Of a DNA stretch of 64,000 nt, positions 20,284 through 31,600 are shown piece by piece (the stretch's first letter is position 1; every line of letters begins with the position of its first letter). The notes under the pieces are model-generated. The model saw only the letters and a program-made list of their open reading frames with translations, had not been told where the DNA came from and did no database searches. Made by a program: the position numbers and the translations under genes. Source of the stretch: Heracleum sosnowskyi (taxonomy: Eukaryota; Streptophyta; Magnoliopsida; Apiales; Apiaceae); contig JAUIZM010000019.1 of NCBI GenBank assembly GCA_030848705.1, forward strand, positions 1,736,001 to 1,800,000, in the 5' to 3' direction.

Positions 20284-23060
20284 AAGGGGAACGAGGCTTA
20301 CTTAGCGTATGTTGTAGACACCCAGAAAGAGGTACCCAAGTTACAGGACATCCTAGTAGTCAATGAGTTTGAAGATGTGTTTCCACAAGATCTTCCAGGA
20401 TTACCACCCGATAGGGTAATTGAGTTTGCTATTGAGTTAGCCCCGGGGACGGCTCCAGTTTCGAAGGCCCCGTACCGGTTAGCCCCAGTAGAAATGAAAG
20501 AACTAGCTACCCAGTTACAAGAACTGTTGGATAAGGGTATGATAAGACCCAGTGTGTCACCGTGGGGGGCACCAGTGTTGTTTGTTAAGAAGAAAGATGG
20601 GAGTATGAGGTTATGCATCGACTACCGAGAGTTGAACAAGCTAACTATAAAGAATAAGTACCCATTACCCAGAATAGACGATTTGTTCGACCAGCTAAAG
20701 GATGCTGTGTACTTTTCTAAGATTGACCTGAGAACCAGATATCACCAATTAAAGATTAAACCCGAAGATATCCCAAAGACTGCATTCCGTACCAGATATG
20801 GACATTATGAGTTCTTGGTGATGTCGTTTGGATTGACCAATGCCCCAGTAGCTTTCATGGATTTGATGAATAGGGTGTTCAAGAAGTATTTGGACGAGTT
20901 CGTTATAGTTTTCATCGATGATATTCTTATCTACTCAAAGACAGAGGCAGAACATGCAGAACATTTGAGGATAGCCCTAGGAATACTCAGGAAGGAACAA
21001 TTGTATGCCAAATTCGCAAAGTGTGAATTCTGGCGAAATGAGGTTCAGTTTTTAGGACATGTGATCAATAAGGAGGGAGTGTTGGTTGACCCCTCCAAGA
21101 TAGAGGCAGTTTCAAACTGGGAACGACCAACCACACCAACCGAGGTGAGAAGTTTCATAGGATTAGCAGGGTATTATAGAAGATTTGTTAAGGATTTTGC
21201 GAAGATCGCAGCTCCGTTAACCCGACTTACCCGTAAAACTGAGAAGTTTGAATGGACGGAAAAATGCGAGAATAGTTTCCAAGAGCTAAAGAAGAGATTG
21301 GTGACTGCCCCTGTGTGGGCATTGCCAGATGGAAAAGGAGATTTTGTGATTTACAGTGATGCTTCGCATAAGGGATTAGGGTGTGTGCTAATGCAGCACG
21401 GTAAGGTAATCGCGGATGCATCGAGACAATTGAAGGAATATGAGATTCGATATCCTACTCATGATTTAGAACTAGCAGCCGTAGTTTTCGCTTTAAAGAT
21501 TTGGAGGCACTACTTGTATGGAGAGAAGTGTGAGATTTACACTGACCATAAGAGCCTCAAGTACATTTTTACACAAAAGGAGCTCAACATGCGCCAGAGA
21601 AGATGGTTAGAACTGATCAAGGATTATGACTGTGAAATTCTTTATCACCCAGGGAAAGCCACTGTGGTGGCTGACGCCCTTAGTAGGAAAGAGAAACTCA
21701 AGATGATAATGTCTTCAGAAGAGCTGATTAGAGAATTTGAAAAGATGGAAATAGAAGCGAAGGTAACCGGAGACGGTACCGAAAAGCTGTTTGAGATTTC
21801 ACTGCAGCCAGAGTTGTTAGAAAAGATCAGAAGATGTCAAGAAAGAATGATGAGTGAAGACAGACAGTCAATGACAGGAGAAGAGGTCCACACTGTCAAG
21901 GATGATAAAGGAATAAGGAGGTATACTTACCGAATTTGGGTTCCAAATGTTCGAGAACTAAAAGACGAGATTTTACACGAGAGTCACAGTTCAAGGTATT
22001 CAATTCACCCAGGAAGCACCAAGATGTATGGAGATTTGAAAGAATACTACTGGTGGCCTAACATGAAAAAGGACGTAGCAGAGTGGGTAAGCAGATGCTT
22101 GACCTGCCAACGAGCGAAGTAGAACACCAGAGACCCAGTGGACTTTTACGACCCCTAGAGATTCCCGAATGGAAATGGGAACACCTAGCCATGGACTTCG
22201 TAGTAGGTTTACCAAGGACCAAGGCCAATCATGACGCCATATGGGTAATCATAGACAGACTGACGAAGTCAGCACACTTTCTTCCGATCAATGAAAGGTA
22301 CACTGTCGACAGACTAGTGGATATTTACTTGAAAGAAATAGTGGTGTGACACGGAGTCCCAGTCGCCATAGTATCTGACCGAGATCCCAGATTTAACTCC
22401 AGATTTTGGAGAAGCTTCCAAGAATGTGTAGGAACCCGGTTGAACATGAGTACTGCCTATCACCCGCAAACAGACGGGCAAAGTGAAAGGACCATCCAAA
22501 CTCTAGAGGATATGTTAAGAGTCTGTGCTATAGACTTTAAAGGAAGTTGGGACGATCACCTACCCCTGATTGAGTTTTCCTACAACAATAGTTTTCATGC
22601 AAGCATAGGAATGCCGCCTTACGAGGCCCTTTATGGAAGAAGATGCCGATCTCCCTTGTATTGGGATGAAGTTGGAGAGAGAAAGATGCTTGGGCCCGAA
22701 GTGGTCCAACGGACTAAGGACATAGTAGATCTAATCAGAGGACGGCTGGTAGCAGCCCAAGATAGACAAAAGAAGTATGCTGATTTGGCCCGGAAAGATA
22801 AGGAATATGAAGTGGGAGACCTAGTGTTCTTAAAGGTATCTCCTTGGAAAGGTTTGATGAGTTTTGGAAAGAAAGGAAAGCTGAGTCCTAGATACATTGG
22901 ACCATTTGAGATCTTAAGACGTATTTGGAAGTTAGCATATGAGCTAGCACTGCCCCCAAACCTGCAACAAGTGCATAATGTGTTTCATGTTTCAATGCTG
23001 TGGAAATACAACCCGGATGCTAAGCACATAGTGGAATACGAACACGTTTTCGAAACCTAT
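20284..23060 (+). pseudogene. Gypsy-2 pol: RT, RNase H, integrase
   Basis: RT motifs LCIDYRELN, VMSFGLTNAP and FIDDILIYS are visible from 20377. The normally conserved Gly of the LRTGYHQ box is Arg (LRTRYHQ). RNase H (VIYSDASHKGLG, IYTDHKSLKYIF) leads to a connection region and the integrase zinc finger (HESHSSRYSIH, CLTCQRAK). A frameshift and TAG occur at 22120. The integrase core follows with MDFVVGLP, VSDRDPRF and QSERTIQTLED supplying the D, D and E. A TGA at 22347 is shared with the duplicate copy. After HVSMLWKYNPDAKHIVEYE the sequence runs through the deletion junction into LTR, so no chromodomain is encoded. Dead by several independent lesions. Confidence 0.9.
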
Positions 23061-25142
23061 ACTAACCCTACCTCACCACCAGGCAAGCTTTCGAAACCTA
23101 TACTACTGTTGTTGTGATAATAACTGTTTTCATATACGATATGCAAATGCGATATATAAATTGCATGCTTGTTTTCGAACTGCTATATATAGCGATACTC
23201 GAGGTTATGACTTGATGTTGGGGCTTATAAGTTAGATATGAGATATCAGCTATAAGCCATGTTTTTATAAATGCCCTAGGATAAGGGCGGGTGATTTTCT
23301 TTAGATCAGAAGTAATTATATTTTCTGTATATATTAAAGGTTATTTTCTGATAAAGATATCGGGCAACTGTTATTCAATCCTTATTTATTTAATGAATAC
23401 TATTTTTGAATATTCATTTGAGGTTTATTTATTTAATGAATATTATTTTTAATATTCATTTAATCCTTATTTATTTAATGAATATTATTTTTGAATATTC
23501 ATTTAATCATTATATATTTAATGGGTATTATTTTTGAATATTCATTTAATCATTATTTACTTAATGAATATTATTTTCGAATATTCGTTCAAGGTTTACT
23601 TATTTAATAAATATTATTCGATTATTTATTAAATACTTTTAACACGTTTTAAAAATGAGAAATGTTATTTAAAGTATCCTCGACCTTCAATAATTACGAA
23701 GGATACTCTAAACTATATCATTAATTATTTTAAATCAAAAAGAGGTTCCCAAAACACTGTTTTTCCCATTTAAATCTGTCTTTTAAGAGGATTTAAATGC
23801 TCGCTCAACTATCAAAAATATGGGAAACCTGATTTAAGTGACTGCTACTCTTTTTAAACTCTCAACTCAAAACTGTCAAGGGACAGATATTTTCTCGGAG
23901 CAATTTAATTGCTGCAAGTCAAATGTTGTGTTACCACCTCAACGATCGAGGGGTAAATTGATGGAACAAGTCGATATCCATTAACAAGCATCGCTTGGGA
24001 AATATTGGAGAATCTTCCTTTCCAACCTAGATATAACTACTTAGTGGAGTCGTATCAACAAGTATTACACTTGGGGAAAGGAGGACGATCTTTACGTTTC
24101 AGAGTCATGGATTTCATCCGAACTAAGAGCAAGTGTAAGAGGTCGAGTCGCGCCGATCCATCATTTTATTGCCCCAAATGGGCCGGGGAGATCCAGAAAG
24201 GCGGTAGACAAATGTCAGGCTGTCGTGTTCTTCCATCTACATGTAGAAAACCCTTTTTAGTTGTACCACCTGCTACTGATCATAGTAAGGTTGGACAACT
24301 GGCGCGGAGATTACTCCAGTATTAGTTCATCATCCAACGTGGATAATTCTGCAACATGTATTGAAAGGGACTAAAGGGTAGCCCCCTTAGTACAGGTTTA
24401 CCGATCATGTTGGCAGAGGGTCGAAAAGTGTTAACAAATTGAAGTAACAATAAATCCTTGCAACTTCGTCTTTTATTTTATGAGTTATGACTCTGAGAAA
24501 ACTTTACTCAGATTATATATGCATAAGTGGATTTTGGGTTACGGAAACATTATTTTAATTTTCCTTGTAACTTCATCTTTTATATTATACTAGTCTCTTA
24601 TCCGTTTAAGGCATAACATGTGGCTACAAAAATATCTTTGAACTGTTATATACTGATAATTTGTTATAAACTATTTTGGTGGGCTCTATTTCTCACCCTT
24701 GCTTTATTTATTTATATCACAACAACAGCTAGAGCAGATGGCCCGCAACAGGCACACTCTGCGCAAGCAGGTAGCAGCCGTCAGATATTTACCCGCTGAG
24801 GTCGTAGCCGCCATAGCTGAGGTAGTAGTAACCAGCCGTCTAAGCTACAGCTTTTATGTATCAGACTTACTTATATTTATGATTAATGTAAGCAACGGCA
24901 AGAACTATTAAGTGTACTCTGTAATCTTTTGGGTTTGTAATAACTTATAACTTGTGGATCCTATAACTAGATACTTATTCCAATTTCATCTCTGGGACTA
25001 TAACTAGTTGTGTGTGTGTGTGGTGTTGTTATTGTGGGGTCACAGCATGCAGTTTAATTGTTTTGATTCAAGTGCAAGTATTATTGATGGGAATTGAGAC
25101 CGTAACGACCGGATTCCCGACCCCGGATCTGGGGCTGTTACA
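23061..25142 (+). repeat. Gypsy-2 3' LTR, 5'-truncated
   Basis: Matches 15197-17279 of the 5' LTR but lacks the first 1.6 kb. Ends GGGGCTGTTACA before the target duplication. The junction at 23046-23064 carries a 19-nt copy of sequence found about 40 bp further on, before the LTR match begins. Contains the hairpin array (23379-23635). Confidence 0.9.
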
Positions 25143-25147
25143 ATTGT
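25143..25147. repeat. Right target-site duplication of Gypsy-2 (ATTGT)
   Basis: ATTGT directly after GGGGCTGTTACA, identical to 13589-13593. Confidence 0.9.
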
Positions 25148-25603
25148 CATAGGCTGTGGGTACAAGGATGATAGATCCCTCTGTTGATGTTGAACAACCC
25201 TCTTCAGTTGAAACCCTTCGCTAAAAAAGGACTTCATCTTCCAGTGCCGTTCCTTCCTTGCCCTTATCAGTTGTGGTTCTGAAACATTCACAGATCTTCA
25301 GTTTGAATGTTGAGCTTGTTGCTTCTGTTCTCTCCTCTTCTTTCAAATCTTGGTTGGAGATGACACATCTCTTGTTTCTGTCTCCCCTTCTTTACTGATA
25401 ATCTTTGCATCCTGAATAGCCTCAAGATTTGAGCACTCAAGAGTACTTAACAGGGTGCTAAGATTTAGATCTTTGGATTCAGGGGTATTGATGATAGATA
25501 CAGAGATATGCTTCCATTTTCTGGGTAAAGAGTTTGCGAACTCCAACTTTGAGTCTTTGTTCGACAACTCATTCCCGGCTTTTTCATTCTCACCTCTCTC
25601 CAT
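25143..25603 (-). pseudogene. Copia-B gag, N-terminal part
   Basis: Minus-strand frame starting MERGENEKAG, 48 bases after the primer site. It contains FANSLPRKWKHISVSI and DLNLSTLLSTLE, which match the C-terminal half of the copia gag (UBN2-type) domain, where L-P-x-x-W is conserved. The first half of the domain is missing, so an internal deletion follows the first residues. A frameshift near 25350 moves the continuation to another frame that runs to the Gypsy-2 insertion. In the element the next residues are at 13588 downward. Confidence 0.75.
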
Positions 25604-25650
25604 GGTTGCAGTTGCTTTTGATCTTTAAACTTCTTGTATGTTAGAAGCTT

Positions 25651-25663
25651 GCTTTGATACCAA
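25651..25663 (-). other. Copia-B primer-binding site (initiator tRNA-Met)
   Basis: On the minus strand TTGGTATCAAAGC follows the LTR end TAACA. Known: the usual primer site of plant copia elements. It fixes the orientation of Copia-B as minus. Confidence 0.9.
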
Positions 25664-25664
25664 T

Positions 25665-27411
25665 TGTTATTCCCAGAACAATGCAACCTAGATTGTAGAA
25701 TGGGGGGTTGAATACAATCTAGTTAATTTTACAAAACTTTTTCAAACCTTTTACAGTATGAATATATGTGTTGGTAAATTAACTAAGAATTGAGACAAGC
25801 CATGAACATAAATGAATTCTTCGAGTTAAAAAGAAATGCAAGAGACAAGCAGACTTTTTAAAATTTTCAGGTGGGTTTCTCGGAAAAAGCTCACCTAAGG
25901 TGTATATTGAAGAATTCTCTGGTTTTGTTTTTCAACAAACTCCATATGCTTACATAGATGATGGAAGGGAGCCTAAGAGTTTTTACATTCAGCTTTGTGC
26001 TCTCTCCACATGCTTTTCTATGTACTCCACACAGTCTTATATACATCGACTGTGTGTTACAAACAAAACCTACAACATAATAAAATATTACATTTTGGTT
26101 CTGCTTGATCACATGCTCGTCTCAGAAGCTATCCTATTCGGGAAATGCCTTGGCTGGCATCACATATAAACTTGTATATTCCCAAATGGTGCTTTCTGAT
26201 TGAGTGTGCTTGAGTGTGCTGCTCTCTTCAAAAATTACTAAGTCCATGCAATTTACCTAGCTTCCAAGCCCATGTGACATCTGCATGAAGAGACCTCTCC
26301 TTGGTTACCCGACTATCAAGTCACTATCAGCTGAGATAAGTGAACTTGTAATATTCAAATAGGTCTTCATGCTTGTCAAGCCTTTCCTTTGTGTCCAGTT
26401 AGAAGTTAAACTTCTAGGTAGCTGCCTTAACTCTTATTTATCCATCGAGATATAAAAGACAATAGATGACTTCACATTTCACTTGTAGGAATTTGAGCCT
26501 TCGAATATTTAAAATTTTGACTCCCTATTCCATACATTTTTTGTATCATTATCCAGCATCTTTTAGTCACGGGTGTGTAATGATGATCTCTGAGACTGTC
26601 CTCCATTCAACCTGCTAAATAAAGGAAACCTTCAAAAGATTCTGTTACATAGATTTGTTTTCCATGTTGAATGAGATGAACATCAGTAGGCATATTAATT
26701 CCATATCCGTAGACTACCATTTTACGTCAAGTATCAGTAGAAAGGTAATCTTAGAATATCTGTAGAAGTAATATTCCATAATTGTATCCATAGATTAGAC
26801 ATGACATTCTTGACTGCATCCATAGATAGACCATGACCTCCTTCACCACATCCATAGATAAAACATGACATCCTTAGCTGTTTCTGATGATCAACTTCCT
26901 TCAGCTTTTATCCGTAGATATGATGTCCCCAACTTTTATCCGTAGATGAGATACGATGTTCCTAGCTTCTATCCGTTGATGAGATAAGATGTTCTCAGCT
27001 TCTATCCGTTGATGGAATATGATGTTTTCAGCTTGTATCCGTAGATGAAATAAGACTTCATAGCATGATCCGTAGAAAGGATACTCTTAGCTTCATATTT
27101 AGATAAAACACCTTGTCATCTTTATTGATTCACCATTACTGAGTTGATTAGGCAGACTTACCACTGAAACACTTGGTGCTTGATTAGACGTCCATTGGCT
27201 TGCTTCTGAATTGCTTCCCAACTTGATGACAGAATATCCTCCAATCATTTGGTGTGGCTTTTAGACCTTGGATAGATAAAATGCCTTCCAGTTAGCTTCC
27301 TGATTTATCAGCTTCTGTGAACTAGCTTTCTGACAATCAGCTTGAGTGTCAAGATCAAATTCTTGTCTTGAGAATTTTGTTATCATCATTCCAAATGAGT
27401 CAACCCTAACA
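25665..27411 (-). repeat. Copia-B 5' LTR
   Basis: 1747 bp. On the minus strand it starts TGTTAGGGTTGAC and ends GGGAATAACA, next to the primer-binding site. A degenerate 33-bp repeat array lies at 26704-27091. The boundary at 27411 is set by the TGTTAGG terminus; the flanking five bases (ATCTG, 27412-27416) would be the target duplication, but the far end of the element is gone. Confidence 0.8.
26704..27091. repeat. 33-bp degenerate minisatellite in the Copia-B LTR
   Basis: About a dozen units built on TATCCGTAGATGAGATAAGATG, with period 33 in the best-preserved stretch (26930-27060) and more decayed units (TCCATAGATA) to the left. The copy in unit 2 is at 49007-49394. Confidence 0.8.
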
Positions 27412-28613
27412 ATCTGTTTCTTCCCCTCTGCTTTAGAAGTTCCAGCTTGACTATCTTCTTTTTTCTTGAAATTTGGGGTTTTTTCACATCAAGAACCAGA
27501 GTGACCGAAAGCCCTACAAAAGCTACAAGACAAATGCACCATAGAGTACTCAATTACCACCCTTTCTCTAGCATTGGAGTTATCTTTCTCATTCATAATT
27601 GCTTTGGGACATATAGTTCCATATTTTAGTTCTACAAGTACCCCAACATATTTCATTGGATTCAAAAGAAACGTTTGTTTGTCAAGGTTGAGATGCTTGC
27701 CCACTGCCTTAGTAATGTTACCCAACCTTCCCAGCTCTGAAGGGAAAGTGGAACATCCACCAAACGATCCAAGTAGAGACAAAAGGAATAACATTCTTTT
27801 GAAATTGTGAACCATCAATCCAAGGGGCAAGGTAAATCCTTTTACCACCTATATTCACTGAATTTAGAGCTAAGACCTTTTGCATTTCTTCAATCTTGTC
27901 AAACTTGAAAATAAAGTACCCTTTTTAGTTATAGAACAGATTTTGCAGGCCCATATTTCCCTAAAGTTTCATAGTTTGTTCCTTAACATACTTGAAAGAG
28001 AAACTTCCTCTAACAAAATGACGAATGCAACTCGATCCCACTTCCTTCTAGCATTCTCAAGAAAACTACGGGGCACGTTTAGAGTAGAAGTACCATCACC
28101 ATTATCAACATTTGATTCAAAATCAAAATTAAATTGAGGTTGGTCGGTTAGCATTGTCTTGGACAATATTCAAAACCAAAATTAAATTGAGTTTGGTGGG
28201 TTAACATTATCTTAGACAATAGATTTCCATGAAAGTGGAAGAATACCACCACTAGAAGAAAGACTAACAGATTCCTCTACAGTAGAGTTAGTATTCGAAA
28301 ATCGCAAAAATACCATTTGCAACATTAACATCATTTCTTAAGTCCTCAAGAGAAACGATAGTTCTAGGTTGTACAATACCATTGTCATCAAAATTTCTTC
28401 CATGTAAAGTGGACTAAAAATCGTTAAACTCGTTCATGGATAATCCTTTGGTTCTCAAAAAGGAACCAAACTCAAACATGGTTTTGTTAAGCCTCAACAT
28501 TTCAGGATGGTTATGAATTCCTGTCTCATCCTAGTGGCATCACCAGGTTGAGCGTCAAAGAGCAGGTCAGTATGTAAACTTTTGGAGTTCGCTAGAAAAT
28601 TAGTTTCAGCCAT
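27412..28613 (-). pseudogene. DUF4283/zinc-knuckle ORF relic (LINE ORF1-like)
   Basis: Minus strand, from ATG at 28613 (MAETNFLANS) to the Copia-B LTR at 27412. Several frameshifts and stops occur. Recognisable pieces are FLENARRKWDRVAFV, then FKFDKIEEMQKVL and GGKRIYLAPWIDG in the DUF4283 region, then VGVLVELKYGTICP, and a degenerate knuckle CSFCRAFGHS followed by a Lys-rich tail. Known: DUF4283 plus a zinc knuckle is typical of ORF1 of plant LINEs and of gene-like derivatives. No endonuclease or RT follows, because Copia-B begins there. Either a 5' piece of a LINE or an independent DUF4283 gene; dead in both units. Confidence 0.65.
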
Positions 28614-31600
28614 TTGGGTTTGCAAAAACTAAATAGATCGGGAATAAAAGAACAGGGGTTTTGAAGAGGAAGGTGAGGGAAGTTGAAAGAGTAGGGGCGT
28701 GGTGCGAGTGGGATGGTTAAGGTAGTGAACGGAGAGAAAGAAATGTGGCGGGAAAAGTGAATGAGGTGTGTGAGAAATAAAATGTGTTTAAATTATATGG
28801 GCCGGAGAAATAAACAACACATACTACGAAGATTTCTCACGAACTTTGAAACTTTGGTCCCAATTTAAGGCCTTATTAAAGAATACATTAATGTAAAATA
28901 CACACAACTCCGACTTGCTTTCAATCAACCATCAAGAAGATTCCATTTTAATATATCCTCTGTTGTTCTCTTTACAATTAGTCTATTCGACATCTATTTG
29001 ATTATCCTCTCAACCATACAAACTATAAAAATAATATAGTAACTTTTAAACCTTATTTCTCATATCCATAATTATGACATGCATGTCTTCTTGGTGTATA
29101 GAATTGACAACATCCAATATATTTATATCCACACATGTTACTTTTTTTGAGGATATTTTTCCATATTGGGATCATCACTCTAGAGCTCAGGATTATTATA
29201 TGTTCATCATCTATCACTTTAAATTTTTTCAAAATCTTGTTAAGATAATTCTTTTCCCTCGTTATCACCTCATATAACTCCCACAAAATCTCATCAAATA
29301 CATTTGTCAAAATAATTACCTTCTCATGATATAAATCATTCACTACCTACCTCAAGCTTCATCCCATTCCACATCAAACTTAAATACTTAACTCATCAAA
29401 TCTAATTAATATCCACCTACATCACTATCAAGCTCATTTGCACACATGTTCCAAAAATGTTATTACCAATCCCCAACAAATCCACCAGGTCTTAGCACAA
29501 TTTACTGCACCAAACTAGATATCTTTTGAAAATCCTTTAAGTAACTGTCTTAAATTGATTTCATGCTTTTTAATATAAATTTTTACTTGCAAGTAACATG
29601 TAAGAACATGTTTCGCCTATTATTGGACACAAAATTATTAGGTAATTGGAGTCATCACGGGAAGTATTGCCCTAATTACATAACGAGAGTCAGAATGATT
29701 GTTTAATAGCTAAAGGTTGTGATCAAGAAAAATGAGTGCATGTTGATTAAATAGTTAATCTTGTTGAAAAATGTGCCATAATTCATGTTATTCTCTTTTC
29801 CATCTCCTCAAATTGGTCAGTCCATCAGCTCCATTAGCTCAATGTCTCAAATGTTGTCCAACATAGTTCTCTTAAACAAAAATGTCCTACGGCTGAATTG
29901 CCTAGTTTCGTTGACTCCAAAACCCCTATTATGTTTTTAATTTTAAATAAAGTATTCATGGTGTACGACAATCCCTTCAAGAGATTCACTTTGCTTCTGT
30001 TATGCATTGGATTTACTATATATTGGATTTACTATACAGATGCCGATGCACAAAATGTAAGGTATAATTATATTTTGAGATTAAGAATATTCTTTAAAAT
30101 CTTATTTTATTACTTATAGATATAAATGAAGCTCTCTCACTGAATATTAGTAAGTTCATGTTTGTTTTAACTTCAACTCCAAGTTGAAAGATAGGGTTAG
30201 TGATAAGCATGATCTTTATCTTAATATTGTCCCTATATTCAAGTTATTTTGTATTGATTTGGATTGTTATTTAATAAATTATAATATTTTATTGTAGGAA
30301 TCAAGGAGGTCTAATTAAATATGGATTGGAGCTTAAATGGCAAGAGTTGGAGATTAATTTGATTGAAATTTGGATTTTGTAGGCTGCTTGTGAAGTCTAC
30401 ATCGTTTAGGCCATAAACGGAATTTTAGAAGTCCAATTCACACCATTCAACAGCCCACGAAAATCTTATAAGAAGGGATTTATTTTATAAGTGGCCTTAG
30501 ATATCAAAATCCAGCGAGTCATTCTAGAAACAGAGCCAAAAGTCAGTTATGAATTTCCTTTATTGAAATTCAATTCTGATTTGGAAACTCCTTGTATTTG
30601 TCTTAAATAAATAAAAAAAGACTTTTTTTTGGATGTAATTAGATATAGATGAGACCTAATACCTAGAGATAGAGACAACGGAAGAGACAAGAAGCCGCAC
30701 AAGGGACGAGGATAAGCCATCAATGGAGAAGATTTAAAGACATTCAATTGGCTTTGTTTTCTCTTATCTTTTATTTATCTTTTCTTATGAACATGTGTTG
30801 GTTGTTTTGGTATTGTTTTGATACTTTGATTATGAACTAAAATTATACGAGTTAAGATTTTTATGGAACCCTAGTATGGGATTGTTGATAGTTTGTAGTT
30901 TATTCGTTTAAGTGATTTTCATGTTTAATAATATTTGCTATTGTTTGGCCAACTATAGTAGATAGTTGAGTTAATTATAATACTAAGAGTGTTATAGTTA
31001 AGTGACACAATGCCTAAATGGTGCATGATTATATCTATTAATATTGATTTATGACGGTATATACATATATTATTACCTTGTATATCCGTGTGAAATTGGT
31101 GTTTAATCGTATTCTTGAAATTAAATTGGCATAGACATACGTTGGTTTAGTTTCTAGAATCTATAACATAGTGATTTCGAGAGAAACCTATGACCGTTGA
31201 ATTTCCGGTTAGTATACTGTGAATTTGTTGTAGTATTACACTACTTTATTACCAACATGAACATATTAGCGGAAGTAATTATCTTGACTTAGCTTCTCGT
31301 ATCTAAAACTCATCCAACTCTTTTCGCTAGTATAGTATTAGTTAGTTAATTTAGTTGTTAATTAATTAGTTTAATTAGAAAAACCAAAACTCAATTCTTG
31401 TGAGTCTACAACCGAATTGTTTGACATTGATTGTGATTTATACAACTAGATAGTCCTTGAGGAACTATATCTGGTATTTATTATTATATTAATTGTTTGC
31501 GATTGTGTACACTTGCACATCTAGATTTTAAGCAACAGTTAGGTTCAAATTAGAACATTTTTCTGATTTAGAACTTAGATATGTACCTAATCAATGGCTG

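Larger units (their letters stand above)
13594..25142 (+). mobile_element. Gypsy-2: chromovirus (Tekay/Del-like) Ty3/gypsy, 3' end shortened
   Basis: Seen: full 5' LTR, primer-binding site, leader ORF, gag-protease, RT, RNase H, integrase and a 5'-truncated 3' LTR, with ATTGT on both sides. Ends are TGTAATATCCCC and GGGGCTGTTACA, a near-perfect inverted terminus. Known: RT and integrase sequences and the initiator tRNA-Met primer site fit the Tekay/Del chromoviruses. These normally end pol with a chromodomain; here pol, any chromodomain, the polypurine tract and the first 1.6 kb of the 3' LTR are lost at about 23045-23064. By eye the two LTRs differ at about 1-2% of bases in sampled stretches, suggesting a fairly recent insertion. 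Confidence 0.9.
12942..27411 (-). mobile_element. Copia-B: Ty1/copia element on the minus strand, split by Gypsy-2
   Basis: Seen, in minus-strand order: LTR (27411-25665), primer-binding site (25663-25651), partial gag (25603-25143), the Gypsy-2 insertion, then more gag (13593-12942), truncated at the junction with Gypsy-1. The reading frame of gag is continuous when Gypsy-2 and one copy of its target duplication are left out, which shows both pieces are one element. Protease, integrase, RT and the other LTR are gone, lost in the event that joined it to Gypsy-1. A second copy of the right part lies at 47445-49714. Confidence 0.85.

Noticed and set aside
27574..27810. Plus-strand frame of 78 codons
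   Set aside because: Shadow of the minus-strand DUF4283 relic.
29053..29343. Small minus-strand gene conserved in both units
   Set aside because: Conservation only reflects the recent duplication; no start context, partner exon or recognised family.
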